Source: DATNIB01 sp035604685 (lineage in GTDB: Bacteria; Actinomycetota; Acidimicrobiia; Acidimicrobiales; RAAP-2). Taken from it: a DNA stretch of 54,608 nt. Made by a program: the position numbers and the translations under genes. The stretch spans positions 1 to 54,608 of the forward strand of contig DATNIB010000007.1 of assembly GCA_035604685.1 (NCBI GenBank), given 5' to 3'. The notes below the pieces were generated by a model. The model was not told where the DNA came from. It did not search any database and was given only the letters and a program-made list of their open reading frames with translations. This document shows positions 16,654-25,046 of the stretch, piece after piece (position 1 is the first letter of the stretch; each line of letters begins with the position of its first letter).

Positions 16654-17661
16654 TCAGCCGTCGAGGTCGGCCTCGGTCACCACTCGGAGCAGCGGTTCCC
16701 CGCGTCGGTAGCGGGCGAGGTTCTCGGAGAACAGGTCGGCGCCTCTCGCGTGGCGACCGCGGCCGCCGGCCGAGTTGTGCGGGGTGATCACGACCCGCGG
16801 GTCGTCCCACCAGGGGTGGTCGCCCGGCAACGGCTCGACCTCGAAGACGTCGAGCGCCGCCCCGCCGATCGCACCGGCATCGAGGGCGGCCGCAAGGGCC
16901 TGCTCGTCCACGAGCGACCCCCGACCCACGTTCACCAGCAGCGCGGTCCGCTTCATGGCGTCCAGGAAGCCTCGATTCACCAGGTGGCGGGTCGACGCGC
17001 TGGCCGGCGCGCAGAGGACGACGACGTCGGCCCGGGGCAGGACCCGGTCGATGGCGTCGGGGGTGATCAGCTCCGCCACCGGCTCGTCGCCGCCCGGGTG
17101 GCGGCGCACCCCGATCACGTGCGCGCCGAACGCCCGCGCGCGCAGCGCCACCTCGGTGCCGATCGACCCGAGGCCGACGACGAGCCAGGTGGAGCCCGAA
17201 ACCTCCTCGAAGTCGTGGCGAGCCCAGAGCCGCTCCGCCTGGGCCTCCGCCCAGAGCGCCGACCGCTGGAAGTGCTCGAGCACGCTGCGCAGCACGTACT
17301 CGGCGATCGAGATGCTGTTGGCGTCCGACGTGGTGAGGAGGATGCCCTTGCGGACCAGCTCGGCGAAGATGGGCGCGTCGAAGCCGGCGGCGGCCGACTG
17401 GAACCAGCGCACGGTCTCGGATCGCCGGAGCAACCCGAAGAAGGAGCGGAGGGGGGCGCCCGGGGCGAAGAGGTCCGAGGTGCCCCAGGCGACCTCGATG
17501 GCCGAACCGTCCCATTCGAGGTTCGAGCCGTCACCGCGGCGCAGCGAGCCGTCGGGCCCCATGGTCACCAGCTCGATGCCGTCGTGCGCGGCGCGCAGCG
17601 CCTCCCCGTGGGCGCGGGCGGCGACCTCGCTCATCAGAATGCGCACGGGCGTCTCGGTCAA
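16654..17661 (-). CDS. NAD-dependent D-2-hydroxyacid dehydrogenase family protein
   Basis: The protein has 335 residues and the two-domain formate/glycerate-dehydrogenase fold. The Rossmann motif is VVGLGSIGTEVALRARAFGA, the Arg motif is LLVNVGRGSLVDEQ, the acidic residue is in LDVFEVEPLPGDHPWWDDP, and the histidine is in VVITPHNSAGG. The usual catalytic R/E/H set is therefore present. The substrate could be a 2-hydroxy or 2-keto acid and cannot be read off. Start choice: TTG at 17661 overlaps the upstream microprotein stop (TTGA); GTG at 17646 (VRILMSEV) and ATG at 17634 are in-frame alternatives. A long Arg-rich frame further upstream is not part of the gene. Confidence 0.85.
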   Translation of the reverse strand: MTETPVRILMSEVAARAHGEALRAAHDGIELVTMGPDGSLRRGDGSNLEWDGSAIEVAWGTSDLFAPGAPLRSFFGLLRRSETVRWFQSAAAGFDAPIFAELVRKGILLTTSDANSISIAEYVLRSVLEHFQRSALWAEAQAERLWARHDFEEVSGSTWLVVGLGSIGTEVALRARAFGAHVIGVRRHPGGDEPVAELITPDAIDRVLPRADVVVLCAPASASTRHLVNRGFLDAMKRTALLVNVGRGSLVDEQALAAALDAGAIGGAALDVFEVEPLPGDHPWWDDPRVVITPHNSAGGRGRHARGADLFSENLARYRRGEPLLRVVTEADLDG

Positions 17662-17783
17662 TGTTCTGCGCTGGCCCGTTCCACGGCGTCGTCGGCGCGC
17701 ACCCCTCCCCCCGCCGGCCGAGTGGGGGCGTCCCCGATCGCCACCGCCTCGAACTCGGGCTTCCGGGGGAAGTCCCAGGCCAT
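17658..17783 (-). CDS. 41-residue microprotein upstream of the dehydrogenase
   Basis: A short frame, ATG 17783 to TGA 17658, starts MAWDFPRKPEFEAVAIGD and ends RASAEH. It has an excellent ribosome site (GAGGAGG, 8 bases upstream) and ends in a TTGA overlap with the dehydrogenase start, so it probably sits first in a two-gene transcript. The MAWDF start recalls the first residues of some acyl-CoA dehydrogenases, but nothing else of that family follows; it may be a remnant, a leader peptide or a genuine small protein. There is no signal peptide or membrane segment. Function unknown. Confidence 0.6.
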   Translation of the reverse strand: MAWDFPRKPEFEAVAIGDAPTRPAGGGVRADDAVERASAEH

Positions 17784-17941
17784 CGACGCATCCTCCTCGC
17801 GGTCGGTCGCCCCCGCACGGTCGCGCGTCGGGGCAACAGCGCCCCACTCTGCACCGCGCCGGCGGCGCGGGCCAGCTCGGACGGGGGCGGACCGGTGGCG
17901 GGGGCCGTGCGCGACAATGACCAGGGAGAGAGAGGAGCGAC

Positions 17942-18424
17942 GTGGAGCGCATCGGCGTCATCGACACGATGTTCGCCCGCTACGACATGGGCACCGAGGC
18001 GCTGGACGAGCTCGCCTCGTGCCCGGGCTACGGCGAGCGGTTCGACACGCTGCACCAGACGGTGCCCGGGTTCAAGGACCTGGCCGTCGCGGCCAAGGCG
18101 ATGATCGAGCGTGAGGGTTGCCGGATCGTGGTGGTGCTCGGCATGCCAGGCAAGGCGGAGGTCGACAAGGTCTGCGCCCACGAGGCGTCCCAGGGGATCA
18201 TGTGGGCCCAGCTCCTCACGACCACCCCCATCCTCGAGGTCTTCGTGCACGAGGACGAGAGCGACGACCCCGAGGTGCTGGCCGCGGTGTGCGTCGACCG
18301 GGCCCGCAAGCACGCCCGCAACGCCTACTGGATGCTCTACGAACCGGACCAGCTGACCCGCCGGGCGGGCCAGGGGGTGCGCCAGGGCTTCGCCGACGCG
18401 GGACCGCTACCCAGACGTTCGTAA
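17942..18424 (+). CDS. ribC: Riboflavin synthase, archaeal type
   Basis: The 160-residue protein does not resemble the ~200-residue double-barrel bacterial RibE. It matches the archaeal riboflavin synthase, related to lumazine synthase: VIDTMFARYDMG at the N-terminus, VPGFKDLAVAAK, the highly conserved LGMPGKAEVDKVCAHEASQG, then EVFVHEDE and LTRRAGQGVRQGFADAGPL at the C-terminus. It would convert two 6,7-dimethyl-8-ribityllumazines to riboflavin. GTG at 17942 is preceded by GAGAGGAG with a 4-base spacer. No other riboflavin gene is adjacent. In an actinobacterium this points to horizontal transfer or displacement of the bacterial enzyme. Flavin and F420 (which shares the riboflavin precursor pool) are used by several neighbours. 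Confidence 0.9.
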   Translation: MERIGVIDTMFARYDMGTEALDELASCPGYGERFDTLHQTVPGFKDLAVAAKAMIEREGCRIVVVLGMPGKAEVDKVCAHEASQGIMWAQLLTTTPILEVFVHEDESDDPEVLAAVCVDRARKHARNAYWMLYEPDQLTRRAGQGVRQGFADAGPLPRRS

Positions 18425-18427
18425 GGG
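18409..18427. promoter_or_regulatory. Second copy of the AACGTTCGTA-type motif, upstream of the LCP gene
   Basis: ACCCAGACGTTCGTAAGGG matches 12695-12713 at 17 of 19 positions. It includes the riboflavin synthase stop codon and lies ~62 bases before the -10 of the LCP gene. It could be an operator shared with the MerR-TetR promoter, or coincidence. Confidence 0.3.
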
Positions 18428-18488
18428 ACCCGGTGCCGTCACCGGCGCCGGGGGCCCGCCGCGTCTGGGGCCGGCAGAACCCCGCTGG

Positions 18489-18494
18489 TACCCT
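18489..18494 (+). promoter_or_regulatory. Candidate leaderless -10 of the LCP gene
   Basis: TACCCT fits TANNNT and ends 8 bases before the ATG at 18503; there is no ribosome site, so a leaderless transcript is likely. No clear -35 is seen. Confidence 0.45.
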
Positions 18495-18502
18495 GCCCGA
18501 AC

Positions 18503-20119
18503 ATGTCGGCGACCGATTCGGGCGACGCGCCGACCCTCAGCCGCCAGGCGCGGCGCGCCCAGCTCCGCCGTCGCCGACGACACCGCAAGCTCAAGTGGAC
18601 GCTCCTCACCCTGGGGGGCGTCATCGTGCTCCTGGTGGCCGTCGTCGGTGGCTACACCATCTATCTCAACTCCAAGATCGTTCGCATCACGGTGAAGACG
18701 CTGAAGCCGCCGCCGGCCAAGGGCGTCAATCAATCGTCAGAGAACATCTTGATGGTCGGATCGACCTCGAGATGCGCGCTCAAGATCCAGAACCCCGCCT
18801 ACGGGCTGTGCTCGCAGGGGGTGACGGGGGTCAACAGCGACGTGATCATGATCCTGCACCTCAATCCGTCGAAACACTCGATCTCGATTCTCTCGATCCC
18901 CCGAGATCTCTTCGTCCCGAACGCCCGCGCCGAAGGGGCCAACAAGATCGACGCCGCGCTCTACGAGGGCCCGAGCCAGCTGGTCAACGCCATCCAGGAG
19001 GACTTCGGCATTCCCATCCAGCACTACGTCGAGTTGAACTTCGACACCTTCGCCAGCATCGTGGACGCACTCGGGGGCATCAACATGTACTTCCCCGAAC
19101 CGGTGTTCGACCAGTACTCGGGGCTCAACGTGCAAACGACCGGCTGCCTCCATCTCGACGGCGTGCACGCCCTCCAGGTCGTCCGGGCCCGGCACCTCCA
19201 GTACAAGGGCCCGGGGGTGACGACCACCGACCCCTACTACTGGCCGCAGGAGGGCGAGAGCGACCTGGCGCGGATCCGCCGCGACCACGAGTTCCTCCGG
19301 GTGCTGGCGACCGCGGTGGCCCAGCGCGGGCTCGGGAACCTGCTGACCGACGAGCGGATCATCTCGAGCGTGGCCCCGCAGCTCACGGTCGACAGCGGCT
19401 TCTCGAGCACCCACATGGTGAACCTGGCACTCACCTACCACGGCACCAACGCGTACGACGTCCCCCAGCTGACCCTGCCCGTCATGGTCGGGTCCTTCGG
19501 GCAGTACTTCTACAAGGGCGGCGGGTACGGGGACGTCGAGTTCCCGACCCAGCCCGAGGACCAGGACGTGATCGACCAGTTCCTCGGGGTGAGCGCGTCC
19601 ACCGACACCATGAGCGGCGGCCAGCTGCCGGACGCGAGCGCGGTGACGGTCTCGATCCTCAACGGCTCCGGGATCTCGTCGGCCCTCACCGCCGCCATGA
19701 GCGGCTTACAGGCCCTGGGGTTCGACGTGGTGGGCAGCGGCTACGCCTCGCCCGTGGCCCCGGAGGCCGAGACCGTGGTCGAGTACGCGCAGCAGACCCC
19801 GACCGACCTGGCGGCGGCCCAGGCCGTGGCCCGCTCTCTCACCGGTCAGGTGATCATGGCCATGGGCCCGACCACCGACGGCGCCGAGGTCACCGTGCTC
19901 ACCGGCTCGGACTTCGCGGTGAACGCACCGCCGGGTACGGCCACCTCCACGACGACGACCGTCGTCCCGGCCTCGGGGGCACCGACGACGACACCGGCCG
20001 CCCCGCCGACCACCACGACGACAATCCCACCCGGCTTCGACCCGGCCACCGCGCCGGTCGAGGCGCTCTCCGCGTGGGATCCCCGCAGCTGCACCGCCGG
20101 CGGGGCCGAGGGTCTCTGA
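18503..20119 (+). CDS. LytR-CpsA-Psr (LCP) family envelope glycopolymer ligase
   Basis: The protein has 538 residues: a basic cytoplasmic head, one transmembrane helix at ~32-52 (WTLLTLGGVIVLLVAVVGGY), then an LCP domain and a LytR C-terminal domain. LCP features are ILMVGSTSR, NSDVIMILHLNP, ILSIPRDLFVP, NKIDAALYEG, VDALGGINMYF, VRARHLQYK and DLARIRRDHEFLRVL, including the Arg/Asp residues that hold the polyprenyl-phosphate substrate. The LytR_C-type part contains AVTVSILNGSGISSALTAA near residue 380. The tail is Thr/Pro-rich and probably extracellular. LCP enzymes attach glycopolymers to peptidoglycan or arabinogalactan. The Cys pair in the LCP domain (SRCALK and GLCSQG) may form a disulfide. 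It leads a block of envelope genes. Confidence 0.92.
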   Translation: MSATDSGDAPTLSRQARRAQLRRRRRHRKLKWTLLTLGGVIVLLVAVVGGYTIYLNSKIVRITVKTLKPPPAKGVNQSSENILMVGSTSRCALKIQNPAYGLCSQGVTGVNSDVIMILHLNPSKHSISILSIPRDLFVPNARAEGANKIDAALYEGPSQLVNAIQEDFGIPIQHYVELNFDTFASIVDALGGINMYFPEPVFDQYSGLNVQTTGCLHLDGVHALQVVRARHLQYKGPGVTTTDPYYWPQEGESDLARIRRDHEFLRVLATAVAQRGLGNLLTDERIISSVAPQLTVDSGFSSTHMVNLALTYHGTNAYDVPQLTLPVMVGSFGQYFYKGGGYGDVEFPTQPEDQDVIDQFLGVSASTDTMSGGQLPDASAVTVSILNGSGISSALTAAMSGLQALGFDVVGSGYASPVAPEAETVVEYAQQTPTDLAAAQAVARSLTGQVIMAMGPTTDGAEVTVLTGSDFAVNAPPGTATSTTTTVVPASGAPTTTPAAPPTTTTTIPPGFDPATAPVEALSAWDPRSCTAGGAEGL

Positions 20120-20153
20120 GGGCTCCGACCGCCGGCTCGGCCACAATGGAGTG

Positions 20154-20975
20154 ATGGCGGACGAGCCGGGACCGGGGGGCGCCCACCGGCCCGCCGGCGC
20201 ACGGGGTGGTCGGCGGGCGATCGTCGTCTGCCTGCTGGTGCTCGTCGCCGCCTCAGTCGGCTGGTTCGGCTGGCGGGCCCTCGGCCCGGCAAGACACGGG
20301 ACGGCCGGCGCGTCCCTGGCGCGGCCCAGGGCTCACCCGGTCACCACGACGACGGTGATCGCGCAGACGGCCGGCGACCGGACGAGCGTGATCGCCACCC
20401 TCCCCGGCGACGAGCAGGGCTACAGCTCGCCCGGCGGCGGAGCGACCGGGGTCGTGCCGGGCTCGTGGCACGGGGCGGTGTCTGCGCTCCCGGTCATCGC
20501 GACGAGCCCGGGGTGGTTGGACGTCCGCCTGGCCCAGCGCCCCAACGAGGCCACCGCCTGGATCCCGTCGGCGGGCGTGGCCCTCAGCTCCACCCCCTAC
20601 CGGATCGTGATCGACCTCGCCACCATGCACCTCTCTCTTTATGACGCGGGGAACCTCGTGATGAGCGCCCCGGCCGGGATCGGCACCTCGAGCACCCCCA
20701 CACCCACCGGGAGCTTCTTCGTCGCCTTCTTGGAGCAGGCCCCGAGCCCCGGCTACGGGGCCTTCATCATGGTGACGTCGGCCCACTCGAACGTCATCGC
20801 CGACTTCGAGAACTCGGGCGACGCCATCATCGGCATCCATGGCCCCCTCGGCGCCGACGCCGAGATCGGGACCACGGGTGCGGCCATCTCCAACGGCTGC
20901 ATCCGGCTCCACGATGCCGACCTGGCCCAACTGGGGGCGGTCCCGGCGGGCTCACCGATCCAGATCATCGACTGA
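20154..20975 (+). CDS. L,D-transpeptidase (YkuD domain)
   Basis: The 273-residue protein has a cytoplasmic head, a transmembrane segment at ~22-42 (AIVVCLLVLVAASVGWFGW), a Pro/Thr/Ala-rich linker and a C-terminal YkuD domain. The domain shows YRIVIDLATMHLSLYDAG, TPTGSFFV, IGIHGPLG and the catalytic SNGCIRLHDADL, giving the His and Cys nucleophile. Such enzymes form 3-3 peptidoglycan cross-links or anchor proteins outside the membrane. ATG at 20154 directly follows a possible GTG at 20151. It lies 34 bases after the LCP gene, so the two may be co-transcribed, although a weak CACAAT at 20142-20147 could drive a leaderless transcript. Confidence 0.9.
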   Translation: MADEPGPGGAHRPAGARGGRRAIVVCLLVLVAASVGWFGWRALGPARHGTAGASLARPRAHPVTTTTVIAQTAGDRTSVIATLPGDEQGYSSPGGGATGVVPGSWHGAVSALPVIATSPGWLDVRLAQRPNEATAWIPSAGVALSSTPYRIVIDLATMHLSLYDAGNLVMSAPAGIGTSSTPTPTGSFFVAFLEQAPSPGYGAFIMVTSAHSNVIADFENSGDAIIGIHGPLGADAEIGTTGAAISNGCIRLHDADLAQLGAVPAGSPIQIID

Positions 20976-21063
20976 CCCGGGGCGGCCCGGCCGCACGGTA
21001 CTGTGCCCCTCCGCGGTGTGCCCCGAGGCGGGGCCGCCCCAGGCCGTCCAGCAAGGAGCCGAG

Positions 21064-22269
21064 ATGCCACAAGCCGTGATCGTCGCCACCGGCCGCACCC
21101 CCATCGGCCGAGCCAACAAGGGTTCGCTGGTCGACTGCCGACCCGACGACCTCACCGCCCACGTGGTGAAGGCGGTGCTGGCGCGCGTGCCGGCGCTCGA
21201 CCCCTCCCTCGTCGAGGACCTGATCTTGGGCTGCGGCCAGCCGGCCGGTGAGTCCGGCTACAACATCGCCCGCGTGGCCGGGATCCTGGCCGGGCTGGGC
21301 GACGTGCCCGGCGTCACCGTCAACCGCTACTGCTCCTCGTCGCTGCAGACCATCCGCATGGCGGCCCACGCCATCCGCGCCGGCGAGGGGGACGTCTTCA
21401 TCGCGGCCGGGGTGGAGACCGTCTCGCGCTACCGGTTCGGGGCGTCGGACTCGGGCCCCCACAACCCGCTCTTCGGCGACGCCGAAGCCCGGACGGCCGC
21501 CCGGGCCCCGGCCGTCACCGAGCCCTGGACGCCACCGACCGGCCTGCCCGACGTCTACATCGCCATGGGCCAGACCGCCGAGAACGTGGCCGAGCTCGAG
21601 AAGGTCACGCGAGAGCAGATGGACGAGTTCGCGCTGCTCTCCCAGACGCGGGCGGTCGAGTCGCAGTCCAACGGCTTCTTCGAACGCGAGATCATCCCCG
21701 TCACCACCCCCGACGGGACCGTCGTGACCAAGGACGACGGGCCGCGACCCAACACGACGCTCGAGGGCCTGTCCCAGTTGAAGCCGGTGTTTCGGGAGGG
21801 CGGCACGGTGACCGCCGGCAACGCCTGCCCGCTGAACGACGGCGCGGCGGCGGTCATCGTGATGAGCGACACGAAGGCGAGCGAGCTCGGCATCACCCCG
21901 CTGGCCCGCATCGTGGCGAGCGGCGTGTCGGCCCTCAACCCCGAGATCATGGGCCTCGGACCCGTGGACGCCTGCCGTCAGGCCCTGCAGCGGGCGGGGA
22001 TGACCATCGACGACGTCGACCTGGTCGAGATCAACGAGGCGTTCGCGGCGCAGGTCATCCCGTCCGCCCAGCACCTCGGCATCAGCTGGGACAAGCTCAA
22101 CGTGCGGGGCGGGGCGATCGCCCTCGGGCACCCCTTCGGTCAGACCGGCGCGCGCATCATGACGACGCTCTTGAACGCGTTGGAGGACAGCGGCCAGACG
22201 ATCGGCCTGGAGTCGATGTGCGTCGGCGGCGGGCAGGGCATGGCGATGATCGTCGAGCGCCTGAGCTGA
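21064..22269 (+). CDS. Acetyl-CoA acetyltransferase (thiolase)
   Basis: The 401-residue thiolase has the acyl-accepting Cys90 (NRYCSSSLQTIRMA), the active-site His356 (ALGHPFGQTGARI) and Cys386 (SMCVGGGQGMAM). Thiolases either cleave 3-ketoacyl-CoA in beta-oxidation or condense two acetyl-CoA; the sequence does not decide which, and no hydroxyacyl-CoA dehydrogenase is adjacent. ATG at 21064 follows AAGGAG by 5 bases, and the long frame upstream of it is an overlap with the transpeptidase gene in another frame. It converges with the phosphosugar isomerase gene. Confidence 0.94.
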   Translation: MPQAVIVATGRTPIGRANKGSLVDCRPDDLTAHVVKAVLARVPALDPSLVEDLILGCGQPAGESGYNIARVAGILAGLGDVPGVTVNRYCSSSLQTIRMAAHAIRAGEGDVFIAAGVETVSRYRFGASDSGPHNPLFGDAEARTAARAPAVTEPWTPPTGLPDVYIAMGQTAENVAELEKVTREQMDEFALLSQTRAVESQSNGFFEREIIPVTTPDGTVVTKDDGPRPNTTLEGLSQLKPVFREGGTVTAGNACPLNDGAAAVIVMSDTKASELGITPLARIVASGVSALNPEIMGLGPVDACRQALQRAGMTIDDVDLVEINEAFAAQVIPSAQHLGISWDKLNVRGGAIALGHPFGQTGARIMTTLLNALEDSGQTIGLESMCVGGGQGMAMIVERLS

Positions 22270-22271
22270 CC

Positions 22272-22292
22272 CGCCGCCAGCCCACCGCGGCG
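22272..22292. terminator. Possible hairpin between convergent thiolase and isomerase genes
   Basis: CGCCGC (22272-22277) and GCGGCG (22287-22292) form a 6-pair stem with a 9-base loop in the 24-base convergent gap. There is no T-run. Confidence 0.35.
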
Positions 22293-22293
22293 A

Positions 22294-23361
22294 TCACCCG
22301 GTCGGCTGGGCCGTCTCCGACAAGCGGTCCTTGATCTCGATCAGGATCGGCACCGGTCCGGGGTCGACCCCCTCCTGGCCGGCCAGGTGCAGCGACACGA
22401 AGTCCCCGAACAAGACGAGGTCGAAGAACTGCGCCAGGGCGCCGTCGCCCTCCGCCCACACGGGCACGACCTCGGCCACCACCTCCAGCAGGATGTCGGC
22501 GATCAGGTCGAAGCGCCGCGCCACCTGGGGGTGCTCGCCCGGCTGGCGCAGGGTGACGAGGGTGATGACCTGCCGGGTGACGTCGCCGTGCTGGCCCCAA
22601 CCGACGACCTCGTTGTGGCAGAGCTCGGGCTGGGCGGCCGAAAAGGCCGGCGCCTTGGCGTTCTCGTTGATCTGGGTCTTCCAGCGCTGGGCCGCCACCG
22701 CCCCGTAGCCCGGGCCGCCGTGCACCAGGGCGAAGGTCCGGCCGATGCGCCGGGCGACCGCCTCGGCCGGGCTGTCGGGCTCGACCAGCTGGTCGCGCCG
22801 GCGGGCCAGCTGCGCCACCGCCAACCCGATCTGGCGGCCGGCACCGAGGAGGAGGCCGAGCCGCTCCAACACGACGAGCGGGGGCACCGCCATCGCGCCG
22901 AAGGCGGCGCGGGGCTGGGGGATGGACGCCGGCACGGCGACCACGGGCCCGCCGTGCGCCTCGGCCAGCTCCACCAACCTGCCCCCGCTCGACACGGTGA
23001 CCACCGCCGCGCCCCGCTCCCAGGCGGCCGTCGTCGCCGCCACCGTCTCCTCGGTGTTGCCCGAGCACGAGACCGCGAAGACGAGCGTGTCGGGGCCCAC
23101 CCAGGTCGGCAGCGTGTAGGACTTGACCACCGCCGCCGGCATGGCGAGCTCGGCCGCCGCCGTGGCCACCACGACGTCGCCCGCGATCCCGCTGCCGCCC
23201 ATGCCGAGCACCGCGATGTCCGAGAAGGTCCGGCCCTCGGGGAGGCCCCCCACCTGCGCGGCCGCCGTGGCCGCGTCCCGCACCTGCTCGGGGAGGTGGG
23301 CGGTCAGGTCCCACATCCCCAAGGTGTCGACCGGCAGCGGGCCGGAGGCGTCGCGTGTCAT
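22294..23361 (-). CDS. Bifunctional phosphoglucose/phosphomannose isomerase-type SIS protein
   Basis: The 355-residue protein has two SIS-like halves. The first shows DIAVLGMGGSGIAGDVV and FAVSCSGNTEETVAAT, the typical phosphosugar-binding Ser motif; the second shows ENAKAPAFSAAQPELCHNEVVGW, with the Glu and His expected in the bifunctional PGI/PMI family. It would interconvert fructose-6-phosphate with glucose- or mannose-6-phosphate. The next enzyme, phosphomannomutase, lies just upstream, so the pair feeds mannose-1-phosphate to GDP-mannose synthesis. ATG at 23361 forms an ATGA overlap with the Trm112-like gene; the longer upstream frame is not real. A related M. tuberculosis protein (Rv3256c) sits beside manB in the same way. 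Confidence 0.88.
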   Translation of the reverse strand: MTRDASGPLPVDTLGMWDLTAHLPEQVRDAATAAAQVGGLPEGRTFSDIAVLGMGGSGIAGDVVVATAAAELAMPAAVVKSYTLPTWVGPDTLVFAVSCSGNTEETVAATTAAWERGAAVVTVSSGGRLVELAEAHGGPVVAVPASIPQPRAAFGAMAVPPLVVLERLGLLLGAGRQIGLAVAQLARRRDQLVEPDSPAEAVARRIGRTFALVHGGPGYGAVAAQRWKTQINENAKAPAFSAAQPELCHNEVVGWGQHGDVTRQVITLVTLRQPGEHPQVARRFDLIADILLEVVAEVVPVWAEGDGALAQFFDLVLFGDFVSLHLAGQEGVDPGPVPILIEIKDRLSETAQPTG

Positions 23362-23630
23362 GGCGCGCCGGCGCCGCCCTGGTCGTCGTCGCGCCCGCCG
23401 TGTCCGGTCTCGGGCACGCCCCCCGACGCGGCCTTCGCCACCAGCCGCTCGTGTTCGGCCCCGTCGGTCTCGATGGCCTCGTCGACCAGCATCACGGGCA
23501 CGCCGTCGCGCACGCGGTAGCCGCGGCGCAGTCGGGGGTTGTAGAGAAGGTCCTCGTCCTCGAACCACCAGAGCGGGCCCTTGTCGATCGGGCAGGCCAG
23601 CACTTCGATCAGCAGGGGATCAAGCGGCAT
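23358..23630 (-). CDS. Trm112/YcaR-like small protein
   Basis: The 90-residue protein starts MPLDPLLIEVLACPIDKGPL, the N-terminus of the Trm112/UPF0434 zinc-ribbon family, and continues LLYNPRLRRGYRVRDGVPVM, the matching C-terminal half of the ribbon. Only one Cys (residue 13) of the usual four zinc ligands is present, so it probably does not bind zinc in the classic way. The last ~25 residues are Gly/Asp-rich. An AAGGAGGAG site precedes ATG 23630, and it overlaps the isomerase start. The role in bacteria is unclear; Trm112 proteins act as partners of methyltransferases in eukaryotes and archaea. Confidence 0.85.
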   Translation of the reverse strand: MPLDPLLIEVLACPIDKGPLWWFEDEDLLYNPRLRRGYRVRDGVPVMLVDEAIETDGAEHERLVAKAASGGVPETGHGGRDDDQGGAGAP

Positions 23631-23675
23631 CCCGCTCCTCCTTCGTCACGCGTCGCGCGGATGGGCCTCGACTGG

Positions 23676-25034
23676 TCAAGGAGCGCACTCGGCCACCAGA
23701 TCCAACACCTCTCGGACGTGGCGGCCACAGGCGTCCTCGGTGCGCGCCTCGACGTTGAGCCGGAGCAGGGGCTCGGTGTTGGAGGGACGGAGGTTGAACC
23801 ACCATTCCCCGAAGTCGGCGGTGAGCCCGTCCAGGTGGTCGATGCTGGTGGCCTCGCCGTCCACCCGCTTGGCCACCGCGTCGACCGCCGCCTGGGGGTC
23901 GGTCACCACGGTGTTGATCTCGCCGGAATTGGCGTAGCGGCGAAAGGGCGAGAGGAGCTCGGACAGCGGCCGATCGGCTCGGCTCAGGAGCTCGAGGACG
24001 ACCAGCGCGGCGATGATGCCCGAGTCGGCCCGGTAGTTGTCGCGGAAGTAGTAGTGCCCCGAATGCTCGCCGCCGAACACCGCGCCGGTCTCGGCCATGG
24101 TGGCCTTCATGAAGGAATGGCCGACCCGGGTCCGCACCGCGATGCCGCCGTGCTCCTCGATGACCTCGGGGACCACGTGGGAGCAGATGAGGTTGTACAG
24201 GACGGTCGATCCGGGGTGCTTGTCGAGGAGCGTTGCCGCCACCAGCGCCGTCGTGAGCGATCCCGAGACCGGCGCGGCCCGCTCGTCGACCAGGAACACC
24301 CGGTCCGCATCGCCGTCGAAGGCGAGCCCGATGTCCGCGCCGCGCGCCAGGACGGCGGCCTTCAGATCCTCCAGGTTCTCGGGCTGGATCGGGTCGGCCG
24401 GGTGGTTGGGAAACGTGCCGTCGAGCTCGGGGTAGAGGATCTCGACCTCGAAGGGCAGCCCGGCGAAGACGAGCGGGACGATGAGGCCCCCCATGCCGTT
24501 GGCGGTGTCCGCCACGACCGTGAGCGCCCGCAGCGAGCCCCGGTCGATGAAGGAGTGCACGTGGGCCACGTACTCGGCCAGGAGGTCCTGGTGATCGAGC
24601 GGTCCACGCGCCAGCGGAGTTGGCGGGTCGGCCAGGTAGGCGACCGCCAGTGCCTCAATCTCGCGCAGGCCAGTGTCCTGGCCGACCGGCGCCGCACCGG
24701 CCAGGCAGAGCTTGATCCCGTTGTAGGCGGCGGGGTTGTGGGAGGCGGTGAACATGGCGCCCGGCGAGTTGAGGCGCCCGGCGGCGAAGTACAAGAAGTC
24801 GGTCGAGGCCATCCCGAGATCGGTCACCGCCGCGCCCTGCGAGCGGACCCCGTCGGTGAAGGCGCCCGCCAGCTCCACGCCGGAGGGTCGCATGTCGCGC
24901 ACGACGAGCACCCGCGAGGCCGCGGTCACGGTGACGAACGCCGCGCCGATGGCGCGGCAGAGGTCGGGGTCGAGCTGATCGGGCACCGTTCCCCGGATGT
25001 CATAGGCCTTGAAGACGTCTCGGGGATCGCCCAT
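23676..25034 (-). CDS. manB: Phosphomannomutase/phosphoglucomutase
   Basis: The 452-residue alpha-D-phosphohexomutase contains FKAYDIRGTVPDQLD at the N-terminus, the phosphoserine loop TASHNP (S98), the metal loop AFDGDADRVFLVD near 240, the sugar loop GGEHSGHYYFRD near 320 and the phosphate loop RPSNTEPLLRLNVEA near 420. It converts mannose-6-phosphate to mannose-1-phosphate for GDP-mannose. It sits in one direction with the Trm112-like and isomerase genes (45-base gap and an overlap), and a ManC-like nucleotidyltransferase is at 43814. Length and motifs are complete. Confidence 0.95.
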   Translation of the reverse strand: MGDPRDVFKAYDIRGTVPDQLDPDLCRAIGAAFVTVTAASRVLVVRDMRPSGVELAGAFTDGVRSQGAAVTDLGMASTDFLYFAAGRLNSPGAMFTASHNPAAYNGIKLCLAGAAPVGQDTGLREIEALAVAYLADPPTPLARGPLDHQDLLAEYVAHVHSFIDRGSLRALTVVADTANGMGGLIVPLVFAGLPFEVEILYPELDGTFPNHPADPIQPENLEDLKAAVLARGADIGLAFDGDADRVFLVDERAAPVSGSLTTALVAATLLDKHPGSTVLYNLICSHVVPEVIEEHGGIAVRTRVGHSFMKATMAETGAVFGGEHSGHYYFRDNYRADSGIIAALVVLELLSRADRPLSELLSPFRRYANSGEINTVVTDPQAAVDAVAKRVDGEATSIDHLDGLTADFGEWWFNLRPSNTEPLLRLNVEARTEDACGRHVREVLDLVAECAP

Positions 25035-25046
25035 GGCGGGCAGAGC

